A DNA stretch of 64,000 nucleotides from Diatrype stigma (lineage: Eukaryota; Ascomycota; Sordariomycetes; Xylariales; Diatrypaceae). A program made the translations under genes and the position numbers. Where the stretch lies: positions 1-64,000 of the forward strand of contig JAKJXP020000022.1 of the NCBI GenBank assembly GCA_022225965.2. Reading direction: 5' to 3'. The notes beneath the pieces are model-generated. The model made no database searches, was not told the origin of the DNA, and saw only the letters and a program-made list of their open reading frames with translations. Below, piece by piece: positions 30,900 through 42,591 of this stretch. Numbering within the stretch: the first letter of the stretch is position 1; each line of letters starts with the position of its first letter.

Positions 30900-33800
30900 T
30901 TTGATTGTGGCCGCGGCGTCTGATCTAGGCGCAGCCAGGGTTACCCTCGCGGAGCCCTCGCGGAACCCCCCGACCTGCCCGAGTCCACCTCTGTCTGCTC
31001 AGTGTCACTTGTTGCCCGTGCTGCTGCAGCCGCGTAGCCGGGATGTTAAGGTATTAGGTATCCTATTTGGACTAGGTCTTCCAACACGGGTTTTTTTCGC
31101 GCCTGCTTCTTTCCTTTCCCCTTCTTTCCTATTGGCGTCTTTCCAAATGTCTTTTCAACGAAAAGCCAGTGCCTCCCTCGAGAAAACAGACCGACACCAA
31201 TGGTTGACCTAAGCACAGGGGCCCCTATCCGGTACGGTAAGAGGTATAAGAGGCACAACACCTAGGTCTCCTAGCGTTTGTTTGCCGGCTCGGCGCCGTG
31301 CAGGATCTTGATTGAGCGGTTTTGTCCTTGCGTGTGTGTGAAAGGATTGCTCTGCTGCAGTGCTACCTGCAGGTTGCTATCACCATGCAAACATCGATAA
31401 GCGAGAGGTTCTTGCTTAGCCCTACTTTTTTCGAGACGTAGTCGTGGCACCAAAATCCTTTCCGCTTTTGCGCGCTTGAAGAATCCCAGTTCGCCGCTCG
31501 GTCAACAGAAGCGAAGGGAGGAAGAATCTATTGTTAGAACTTCCCCGGCCGGATCACGGGCCGTAGCCAAACCGGGGAACATCTCCCCTTCAGGGAACAG
31601 GTAGACGCAAGGAACAGCGGGTTGTTTCAATCCCGGATCGCAATCGTTCGTATGAGATAAAGCGGTATCTCAACTTGAAATATCTCGTAGAAGTGGCTCT
31701 CTGTAAGCGACGTCTGAGCTGGTGGTTCAGAGTGATGATGATCGTCTTCCATTTTGCAGTACCCGACCGGTACTGCGAGTGAAGCCCAGTGACAAGCTGA
31801 GATACTAGGCACGATCCACCACGCCCAAGCGATCACCCTCACAAATTTCGAAGCGGCACGGGGAACGTTGAAGATCTAGGAAGGCAATCTGCGATCAGTC
31901 GGGCGCTATTGTTCGGGTATTGTTCATAGGCGGGCACGGACACCATAACCATGTGTAAAGTGGTAGTACCCTCGGTAGAAACACCAGCCAGGTCAAAGAG
32001 GCCTTACAGGAACTCGTCAAAGAGCATACAAAGAGGTTCGTGTGCTGGGCACCCAGCTTATTATGTCCAGGGAACTTGCCCGGCTACACTACCGAGTATA
32101 GAGAGCTGGTGTTATTCAAATGTCTTAAAGGATGGGCGGATCCAACTATGTACCCCAAATGCATATACCTCTTTCTAGCTTTTATGGATGCTATAAGCCG
32201 CAATAGACGCCTCTTCCGCCTCCAGGACACCTTAGAACTGGCGAGTTCTTGATGATGGACCATGCAAGGAGACCTCGCAACAGTCAATGGGGATTAAGTT
32301 CCTGGTTACCTACCCGGGGTAGTTAGTACTTCCCCCGCATTTTTCTCGATGGTAAGGTTCGAGGGGCTTCACGTGGTGGGCACTCGAGTTCCCATTCTGG
32401 GGTACTACACATAAATTCGTCTCAACTCACCTATGGCATCCCGGACTGTTCAGGTTATCGCCCCATTTCGCCTAGACTATCGACATGTGATTGGGAGTTC
32501 GGCTCTACTATATATCCAATTCGGCCCATAGGTCAGCCTGCATTGCATTTACGCTACCTATAACGGGATGCCAGGTTCTCAAGCAGCATGAAGGATGCCG
32601 AGGCGGTCTGGCCTTTACATAGTAAGTACGAATAGTTATCCCGTTTTCGGTTTGGGGGGTCCCTTAAGCCGGGCTTAGTCCAGGTGTGCGCACGCTGTAG
32701 GTCAGTGCGTGCAAATAGACCAGATAGATGTTCAAGTCTGAAAGATGCGATTTGGGAGCAAATACGTAAGCAGTACAGTAAGTGCAGTCACCCTCGTGAG
32801 AAGCATGTCAACGCTTCGCTTTCTTCCGATTTTCCGATGCCCTGGTTTCGTGTCCATCTTGCATATGTCTACACATGGTACTGTACCAACCATCGCTCTT
32901 GCATATAGGTAAACGACTCGGCTATCGTAGATACAACTATGCAGCTGTACACTTGTAAATTCAACACGCCCGGATTATCCTGAGACATGAACCTTGGCAA
33001 CGTAGCGGACCGATTAAGGCTGAATTGTATGCTTGCGCTGTTGAACCAGTTTGCCTATTAACCGCTCACACGCAACACCCCGCCCCTGCCTCCATCTTTA
33101 CTGAATGATAATATAATTCTCCATATCTGGTACATGTATTGGAATTTAGCTTCGGCCTTTCTAATCCACACAAAGGGCATAAGTGTCATTTTTGTATAAT
33201 ATACGTAACATGGATGAAGTAACTAGTACATATATATTGTAGTAAAACCTGGCTACAGCGAAGAGGTTGGTTCCCCCATTTTGATTCGTTTAATGTCATT
33301 CGCAACAGAGACAATCCGCTAGATGTATGGCAACACCAGGGTGTTCCCGGTTTGAATTCACTACAGAGGACTTCTTATAGGGAGTTCCTTTCATTCGTAG
33401 TTCGTGAACATCACCAGCAAGCTTCAATCGCTATGATGTACATCTCCTACACATGGTTTTACTCTTGAAACACTACGTGTGCCTCTCGCAATGCGTGGGA
33501 AATGGTCATACTATACAAAAGCTATTGTGAGACATCACACACAGCATGTCATAGCTTCTTTAGATAAGAATATCCGTTGACAATTCACCCAGGAAGTTAA
33601 GCTTAATTTATTAGGGCACTCAGGGTTGCACTGATACAAGGCAGAAGCAGTCTTACTGTATAGCAGTGTACTTCCTCATGGGATAGACATTTAAATAGGG
33701 GGGTGGTTTGTCCAAAGGTAAGGGTTCGGAGGTAGGTACCTAGGTAGTTATTTCGTTTCGGTCCAAAGTCTGTCTGTTCCGCCGCAGCAGCGAACTATGA

Positions 33801-35608
33801 CAAGCTGGAAAGCTGGAAGACGAGGCTGAAGTTGACACGTGACATCAGAAGGTAGGTTGGATGTTTGCGGAGTGTCTCATTACGTATGTATTATGTAGGC
33901 ACGTAGGCATGTGGGGTTCCTGTCTTCATACCCATGCACGGGCCATGAAGACGTCGTGGCTGCACAGAGCAAGCTGCCATAGTGACACACCTGCTTCGTA
34001 CCTACATACAATACATACTGTAACTACTGTACCTACGAAGTTGATACAGTTGATACGCCTGCAATACGGTACCATCTGCAAAGCGCAAAGCATACAATAC
34101 CTACCTGCCTACAGCCTGGCAGCACTGCATCAAGCAACCACGATCGATCAAAGCCTTTCCACAATAGCCATCTTTGCATTGATCCTGCAGTCAATGCTAT
34201 TGTCCTCCCCTCTATACAATACTCAATACTGTACCTACGCATGTGGCTACATGACATGTCCCTGGATAAAGGCCTTGTAAGTGTCTGTTTTTCCTTACGT
34301 TAGTACCTATTTTATCATGCATACCTACTGTATCTACAGCAGCTTGAAAACCTTGACAAGATGTCAAGATCCCAAACATCTACATCTGCATCCATCTACC
34401 CAACCCATCTATCTACCCAACACACATGTGTCATGTCATGTCATGAGGTAAGTAGATAGTATTGTTCCTATCAGCTACATGCCAAGTATACGCCGTATCT
34501 ACCTATCTACCTATCTACATACATATGTTTAGCTATGTGCGTATGTAGGCGGATGGGTGGGAAGTATGCATTCAATGGCGAGTTCCCCGTATATTATTAC
34601 CTTCGCACATCGCAAGAATGACTTTTCAATGGCCGCAGCAAAGAACAACCGGGGCTCTTATTGTGCTTTTTACGGTTTGCCTACCCGCTAGCCTGCTCGT
34701 GGTTAGCTGCAAGGCCGGAGATGTCTGCCTTTCTGCATAGCTGCTTGCGCTTCCACTAAACAGCTCAGCAAAGCTGCACCGCGGCACCGCTGCACCACCA
34801 CAATGCACCACCACAACCTCCCGGCCTCCACATTCAACCTCCACCACGTCTGCCACACTCTGCTGCCACCACCACCACCATTACCACATCCGCCGCAGCC
34901 TCTTAATCTTGACCTTGATCCCGACCCCGACCTTGTCATACATATCCTACCCCTACAGTACATTCCCTACGTACTTAGTTACATCGTCGGCAGGCCGATC
35001 TGGTCCCCCATATCATCTATTGTTTGATCCCGAAGCTGACCTCGTTGACACCTCTTCGACATTACTAGGCGCGTCTGCAGCTGATCCGTCCTCAACTCGC
35101 CCCCCCATTCAATCCGATTTAATACCATAGTAAAATTCCAACCCAGCGTCCACTTGTATCCGTACACCCAAGAATAGCCTGGTCTTTTTCTGGGGCTTTC
35201 CAACATCATTGGCGCTTGCCCCCCAATTCGCTTGGCACCTTGTCAAGATCTCCCTTCGTTCCCCGGAACCAAGCAGCCATTGCGAAAAAGAAGGAAAAAA
35301 CCGACGACAACGACATCGATAACCTGCCGTCCATCGTTACGCTGTAGTATTGTTATCCCGCCAGCGAAGCTTGCGTGATCGAGCGCCAACCCAGCAAGCG
35401 TCCTTTGCCTACGGGGTCTTCGTCTACGTCTCCATGCACCATATCGAAGCACCCGACCCCTATGTATGGACGCCCATCGACCCCTCGTCCACCCGCACCT
35501 TTCCCGACATAAGAAGTTCTTAAGAAAGTATCTTGATCGATCAGCCCGTCGTGATCTCCGTGTCACGTAGCGATAGGCACGACCGGGCTGCTCCTTAACC
35601 CCATTTCT
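30900..35608. other. 4.7-kb gene-poor interval
   Basis: Separates the divergent methyltransferase and CCR4 genes. No open frame over 140 codons and none with a domain. Holds an inverted repeat TTCCCCGG 31541-31548 / CCGGGGAA 31572-31579, an exact TACCTAGGTA at 33737-33746 and TACCTATC/TACATAC-type short repeats around 34490-34525. The 35.1-35.6 kb part is pyrimidine- and C-rich and probably contains the long CCR4 5' UTR and promoter. Confidence 0.65.
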
Positions 35609-35615
35609 ATGGCCG

Positions 35616-37994
35616 ATGGTGCTCGATATATGCAACAACCCACCAGACCTCACGACGTCTATCTCACACATACCGCCCACAAACACTTACCTTCCATCCC
35701 AAAATCGCCTGCCAGCTCATTATACGAACCCCTCCGCCCCCACCAACCCACCCCCCGCATCTAGTACTCCAGACCCGACAGCGGTGCTTGCCCAGATCTT
35801 GCGCGGTATGTATGGTCCAGGCCACCAGCAGGGGCACAACTCACGCCTCAATGGCGTCCCCGGGGGCCGCGGCATTGGGCCGCAAATGATGTATAACTTT
35901 GTCCAGCAGCAGGGATCCCACCAACATCATACACACCCTCAGCAGCATCACCAGTCGTTGCAGCAAGATCACACAGGCCACAGTGCTGGGTCCAATGCCA
36001 TCAATCACCACTCGGCTTTTTCTTCGGGTCTCATGTCTAATGTGACGCCCTTTACCCCGAGCGGTCACCAGAACGGACAGACTCCTGGATCTCGCGGCGG
36101 GCAGAACCAGCACTTTAGCGAGCACTGGAATGAGCAGCTCAGGGCGTACAAGGAGGCTGAACGTGCCCACCAGACAATGACGGAGCAGCACCAACCTCAC
36201 TATTTCGCAAGACTTCGGGCCTCCGAGAACAAAGGTCTCACTCCAGCGCCAATAATCAGTACCGCCGAATCGACTCTCGATGGTGAAGAAGACAGAGGTC
36301 GACCAGTTAACGTCGAAAAGTCGCTGGATAGACAAGACTGGCTAAATCTCGATTTCAGTGGCCAAGGTCTTCGAAATGTCTCCCTCACCCTGTTCAACAA
36401 CTACGACTTCCTCACAGAGCTGTATCTGGCTTCGAACAACCTGCAGCATCTACCGCCGGAAATTGGACAGCTCCGGTCTCTGAGGCACCTAGATGTCTCT
36501 TACAATCAGCTGTCCGACCTTCCCCCGGAGTTGGGGATGTGCACTCCTCTCCGCCAGCTTCTACTCTTCAACAACAATATCCAAACTCTTCCCTACGAAC
36601 TCGGAGCGCTACATTTTCTGGAAATTCTCGGTATCCATGGTAATCCTCTGAACGCGGAAATGAAGCAAAAGCTAGTGGATGATGGAACCAAAAGCCTGAT
36701 CACGTACCTAAAGGAGCAGGCACCGGGTGAGTATATTGTCTACATCACGGCAATCTTGCGTCGTGTTTCGTTCTGTGAAGACTAACCTCGGATTTTTATA
36801 GTACCCTTGCCGCCTGACCCACGACTGCACATCACCATTCAAGAAGGCATCCCGGCCGACAGGGAACGTATCCGCATCATGTCATGGAATACTCTGTGCG
36901 ACAAATATGCTACCAGCACTCAATATGGCTACACCCCCGCTAGCGCACTATCGTGGGAATATCGTAAAGATAACATCATTTCAGAATTCCGGGGTAGGAA
37001 AGCCGACATTCTGTGCCTGCAAGAGACCGCGATGGACGCATTCGAAAACTTTTTCGCTCCCGAGTTGGCCAAAGATAATTACAAGGGTGTATTCTATCCC
37101 AAGACGAGGGTGAACCACCTGCCGCCAAAGGAGCAACGATTCGTAGACGGATGTTCGATTTTCTACAGGAGTGACAAATACATTTTGTTAGACAAGCAGA
37201 TGGTCGACTTCAGGCAAACCGCCATCAACAGACCAGACATGAAGTCGGCCGATGATGTTTTCAACCGTGTCATGCCCAAGGATACCATCGCCGTTTTCTG
37301 CTTCTTCGAGTCTCGCGCCACGGGGAACCGATTCATTGTTGTGAATGCGCATCTCTGCTGGGAGCACTACCTGGCAGATGTCAAGGCCGTGCAGACCGGA
37401 ATATTGATGGAATTGGTCACTAAACAATCCGAGCGATATACCCGAAGACCGGCCGTTCCTATCAACGACAAGAAGATCATCCGACTGTCCGAAGACATGC
37501 CAGCTAGTGACGTGGTAGAGGCTGCGCCCAGTCAGGAATATCGCAACAACACAGAGATTCCGTTATTCGTGTGCGGAGACTACAACTCCATGGTGGATAG
37601 TTCTGTGTACGAACTACTTGATAAAGGACGCATCCCGCCTGATCATCCTGATCTCATTGGTCATTCATACGGCAACTTTACCAAGGACGGTATCGAACAT
37701 CCGTTCAACCTTCGGAATGTGTATTCAGCTCTCTTCGGCACGCCTGACGAACTGACCTTCACCAACTATACTCCGACATTCTCGGGGGTCATCGATTATA
37801 TCTGGTACTCGGCGAATACTCTCGATGCCATCGAGATTCTCGGCCCTCCGGACTACCAATACCTCAAGCGTGTCCCAGGGTTCCCGAACTATCACTTCCC
37901 TGCTGACCATATCCAAATCATGGCAGATTTCGCGTTCAAGCCTCGGAAAGATAAGAAGATAGGAGATCAGCCAGCCGGCTCCTCGAGAATCTAG
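35616..37994 (+). CDS. CCR4: CCR4 poly(A) deadenylase, catalytic subunit of CCR4-NOT
   Basis: 3'-5' exoribonuclease that shortens mRNA poly(A) tails. Exons 35616-36726 and 36802-37994; 767 residues. The 75-bp intron has GTGAGT and TATAG ends. The N-terminal 230 residues are Gln/His/Asn-rich and disordered. Leucine-rich repeats (LTELYLASNNLQHLPPEIG, LRHLDVSYNQLSDLPPELG, as landmarks about residues 265-305) dock the NOT1 scaffold. The endonuclease-exonuclease-phosphatase domain runs from MSWNTLCDKY, with Asn400, Glu445 (CLQET), Asp630 and Asn632 (CGDYNS) and His740 (FPADHIQ) matching the metal and catalytic positions. The start is uncertain: another ATG at 35609 reads MADGARYMQQ, resembling other fungal CCR4 N-termini, but is in a different frame; an intron at 35619-35715 would join it in frame. 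Confidence 0.93.
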
Positions 37995-40900
37995 TGTAGG
38001 ACTTTGATGACCCTCGGGACGTATATGAAGATATGCACAAGACATGACGGAAAAGGAATGGCAACTGGAAGGAGCCCAATGCGGCGAATCTTTTCTCATA
38101 CACTTTCGAGGATGACGGACTTTGGCAGGGCACCTGGATTTGGACATCTCGGAAACGGCGGTATGCAATAGGGGAGTGGATGTTTTATTTTCGCGATCTG
38201 GTTTCTCTCCCGTCTGATTTGAAAGTTGTTTGTAAGTGTTGTGTCTGTGTGGTGTGTGGTGGCGTCAAAGTGTCCTCTTGTATGTGTAGCGTCAAATCCC
38301 GGCTGCCCATTGCGGTAGCTGTTTCGACATCTTAACCTTCGTACACGCCTTGCGGTTTCGTGACTAATTCATGATAATATGATCTCACCCTGATCGGGTG
38401 GGTAGTATCTCTAGCTTCGTACTAATGATCGGTAGGCAGGTTAGAACCTCCCATTGGACGGGGGTTCCCTCACCCTCGAAAGGAAGAATACTGACGGGCC
38501 ATCATATGGATAATGTCCCGTTATGGTCATATGTAGTCAGATCTGTGATCGCAGCTTATACACTGCTCACGTCATATCAGCCTAGTCGTCCGTCGTAGAA
38601 AGACTCGTATATTCGGTTCAAAACATCAACTTACTCTAACCGGACGAAGCTCTTATGCCGCTTTTGCTACTTTCTTAAAACACCCTGATAACTTTGGTCC
38701 ATATCATATGGCTATCTAGTCTCGTTGGCCCAAGCACAGCACTTGGCTGGATGCTTAGACTTGTGCCGAATCGGCATGTAAAATCGCAAACTTGCCATGC
38801 TGGTCGACACTTCTGCAGAGAGTTTGGGGTTGCCCCTGAGTACGCAGTATTTTACTTGTAGTTTTTGAATCAGGTGTAACCAACCAGCAGGTAACGGATT
38901 GACATGTTACACAAAACAACTGTGAACCACCAGCATCCACTACTAATAAAGGGGGCCAGGCCAGAATGATAATTACTCCTCATGCACTCGTTACAGGGGT
39001 TTGCTCTACTTCCACGACGGACCCATGCGAGCGTACTTGCCCCATTGTGACGGTTATTCGAATCTACCTAGGTAGTGTGTACGATCATGTTTTAAAGCTG
39101 GGAATCCCCCGCAGAGTTCCCCAGGTAGCAATAGCAGCCAAATACAACGCTTCTCTTCTTGTGTTCCCTCCCCTCTTTCAATTCACCTTGTTCCCCCCAA
39201 GTCTCAAAGCTGCTAAGTTGACCTATATGGGACCAGGCTTGATTTGAAAAGGGGCTCCGGCTATCCAAACTCGGTATCATACTCTACGCAACAAACACTC
39301 TGCAGCCTCTCCTGCGGAAGCGTCGAATCTAGCTATATGCCCTGGAATCAGGACTTGTGACTTAGCTAGTACAAATGGCGAGGCCTTGCTTGCCCAGGAT
39401 GGTCTGGCCTTCACGGCCATTTCCCCTGAGAGTCAAGGGGCCTGTACCAGGGCCTCCAGGAGATCAGAACTATAGGAAAATTCCATGGGATCGTTTTTGC
39501 TTACCACTTGCTCTCGTGGGATGTAATCCCCATAGCCGTTGTAGACCGGTTGAAATGCCATCGAGAACCGAGGGTACAACGGCGACATTAGGATCATGCC
39601 GTAACCTCAGAGAACACGGAAACTGTCCGTAATCAGACACATCGAACGAACATAGGCATATCACCGCAGAGAATTTAGTGAGTGACTATAAGATATTGCA
39701 AACATTGAAGCGTTCCAGTTGGAGTTGTATTGAGACGAGAAAAAGAGAGGAAGAAAAAAGAAATCGCAAGAAAACCCTATATAAGCGTTTAGAACTTGAC
39801 ATTTGACAAGGCTTTCCAGATGAAGCAAATACAAGATGACTTTGAGGCGGTGTCAGAGAATATAGGCAGGGGGCTGTATGAGTAGAAGTTGATCAGGCTC
39901 CGACTGATGCTCCCTTCTCACCTTTCTACCAACAAAGTGATGGAGCCGAGGACCCGTTGAGTACTTTTGGTCCACCCCTAATTTCAAGGCCTTCCAATAT
40001 AATAAACACTACATCAGCAATACCCGGAAATTGAGCTGATTCAATATGCAAAGAAAAGTCAATAAGAACCACAGCTCAAGAGCTAATATCAGCTCATTCA
40101 GGAGTGGGTAAGTGCAAGAACCCCCTTGGTCCAAACTAGAATAATGTCCGAGTGACTGTATCATGACTGGAGCTCAATAGACAATACTCGGACCGCAAAG
40201 TACGGGTTTTGGCCGTGCAGATATTACACCAAAATAATGCTACATTAGTATGACAGATATAGACACCAGCTAGTCTCACAAGCTCAGGATTGGCGTATAG
40301 CTTCCCATTGAAACAGGCCTGACAACATTGTAACAGGACTAACCACATGGTCATGTCTTGCGTGAACGAGAAATAGTGATAAGCTGTTGGTAATAGGCAG
40401 GTATATGACTCCTTGAGTTCCTGTCTTGTGCCGTTGGGTTATCGAAGGCCCCTTGTCATCCTAGGTAGATGGTCAGGATGACGAGCCTCAGTTATAACCT
40501 TTATCGTATAACGAGTGAATGAAAGATATAACACCAAATTTGCCCTATGGCTATTGACAAGAGGATGGGTGACTATCACGAACGTCCTAGCTCTGCCTAC
40601 CTATCTCCCAGTCTACTTAGGGCCTTCGCATCGCCTTCGAATGCTTTGACATAAGCCCTTCCCCCCAACCCCTTTTCTATAGACCATACAACTGAAGGCT
40701 GATCTTTCCCGAAGGAAATTCTGTTGCTTGTAAAGTCTGACGATAGCTCCGCGGGGCTGATGAGTAAACAAGTGATACAAACCAATTATTAGCACAAGAC
40801 CGATTTCCTTTACCTTCGAAGATCTAGTGAGATCTTACTGACAGTCGATACGGCGTAGCAGCCCCCATATGGAACATACAAGGTCCTTGCAGCAAGGTGT

Positions 40901-41280
40901 TGGTACTGAGTTGATTGGATTGCTAGTGCTGGTGAGACTACATGTGACATTGAAAACGACGGAGCTGACCACCCTGATGTAATCCGAACATCGCTTTACG
41001 TTGACGAGACAAGAGACATCCCCTTGCTTGCATCACGTTAACTGGCGCCTTTTTGGAATATATCACCATGAATTAGTTTCGAGGGGGTATAGCTGATGCA
41101 TGTACGGGGCCAACGGGACAGCCGAAGAGTCTCCTTGCCTCCACCCCTGAAAGAGGAAGAGGCATCCGATAGATTTCGCGTGGCTAATTACCAAATTCCA
41201 ACGACTATAGATTCCACCAGGCCTGCCGCTATACCCTGCTACTTAGCACAGACATATGTGAGTGAGACCAAAGTTAAAAC
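37995..41280. other. 3.3-kb gene-poor interval
   Basis: CCR4 3' region followed by non-coding DNA. Frames are at most about 95 codons with no domain. Exact TACCTAGGTA at 39065-39074. The frame entering the following pseudogene is open from 41096, but its first 60 codons look non-coding. Confidence 0.6.
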
Positions 41281-42591
41281 GGGCAATCAATTATCGAAGC
41301 CCAAGCTGCTGGCGCCGCCGAGGGTGCCGACCGACAAGGCCATCCCCTTGCACAGCGCCGACGACCACCAGACCTTTCGTGCCATCGTTCTGCTATCCCT
41401 GATGAAGTCCGACGATGTCCTGGACCCCGAAAAGCTGCGAGGTTCTCCTTGGAGAAGCTCCTGTCTCGCGACGACTGGCGCAAGCTGGGCGCTCGGGTTA
41501 GACTAGTCACCAAACGTGATTCGCGCGAAACGGAAGAGTGGAAAGTGAGAGAAGAAAGTATAGCGACAAAGAATGTATTTCACCTTTAGTTAGCGATTGA
41601 TGTCCATTCGTCGTGACACAGAGACGGGATCTCACTAATCGAGCAACCTAGGAAAACGACAACCTCGACCATCACGTCCAAGCACGGTACGATGAGAAAC
41701 GCCCCGCCTTCATATACAGGCATGTAAAGCACGACATGAATATCCGCGAGCATCCGCTCGCGTCGCAGCTGGCGGGCCTCCCTCTCCCTCTCCCCCCCCA
41801 CCCACCTTTCTCGTCGAACCTGCTCATTGTAGAGCGGGTGCCGTACATGCTCGCCGACAGGCAACTGTCCCGCTGGCAATGTTGCAGTTCAGGCTGTGCT
41901 TCCGCTCCCGCCGCTTCTTCGCGCAAGCTGTGCGGACCGGCCGCGCACGTACATAAAGACGCTGTACGCGAGCGCGCTGTCCGATCTCGAGGCAGATGTG
42001 GTTCGCGAGTCTACGATCGAAGATGGGGAGGGGGAAATATCAAAGAAAAAACGGGCCATTCGTTAGCGAGGGCGACGTGCTTTCGACCTGGGTCGCGCGG
42101 CTGGCGTCGCCGGACCGGGTGGTGGTGGTGATCATGGACACATTCGGCTCGCGGTGGCGGTTAGCGGGCGACCTGCTGTCCGCGGACCGCGGCGTACGTC
42201 GGGAACGCCGTCCGGTGGGTGCACGCGCACCTGCGGGCTGGGGCCGTCGGCGGCCGCGGCCCTGGAGCGCATGGTCGTGAAGGGGACTGGCCGTGCGCCC
42301 CTGTTCGGCGACGGCGGCGTGACGATGGTCACCTTTTCCAACTGGACCAAGGCTCGACTCTTCGAGACGGACTTCTCGGCCGCTGTCGTCGCAAAGAAAG
42401 ATCGCGGCGGCGGTGGCAGCAGCAGCAAGGTCGGTCGGCCTTCGTACACCCGCACGGCTCCCTTCATGGATGACGGGCTCGCGCTGCAGGGGGTCACCTC
42501 TATCATCGGGAAAGATGACGATGGCAACTACTGGTTACAGCCGATGCTGGAGAAAGGGGTATGGGATAGGATAGGATACGAAAGATGTTGA
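41281..42591 (+). pseudogene. decayed fungal acyltransferase (transferase-family, BAHD-like)
   Basis: Fragments in all three plus frames match, in order, a fungal acyltransferase family from memory of its conserved blocks. Frame 1: LLAPPRVPTDKAIPLHSADD and LLSLMKSDDVLDPEKLR. After a shift near 41441: SLEKLLSRDDWRKLGARVRL. A still-plausible intron (41545-41651, GTGAGA donor, CACTAATC branch, CCTAG acceptor) leads to RYDEKRPAFIYRH and NIREHPLASQLAG. The next block, which should carry the HxxxD active site, is missing or unrecognisable around 41800-41880. Then YIKTLYASALSDLEAD, a shift in an A-run at 42046-42051, FVSEGDVLSTWVARLASP and GDLLSADRG, a shift near 42192, YVGNAVRWVHAHL, another shift near 42265, and finally GRAPLFGDGGVTMVTF to GNYWLQPMLEKGVWDRI. 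At least four frameshifts plus the missing active site make it non-functional. Confidence 0.75.

Noticed and set aside
31541..31579. 8-bp inverted repeat as a transposon end
   Set aside because: Short arms, no target-site duplication, and no coding remnant near it.
41281..42591. Member of a secondary-metabolite cluster
   Set aside because: The acyltransferase is broken and no synthase, P450, transporter or regulator gene lies nearby in this window.
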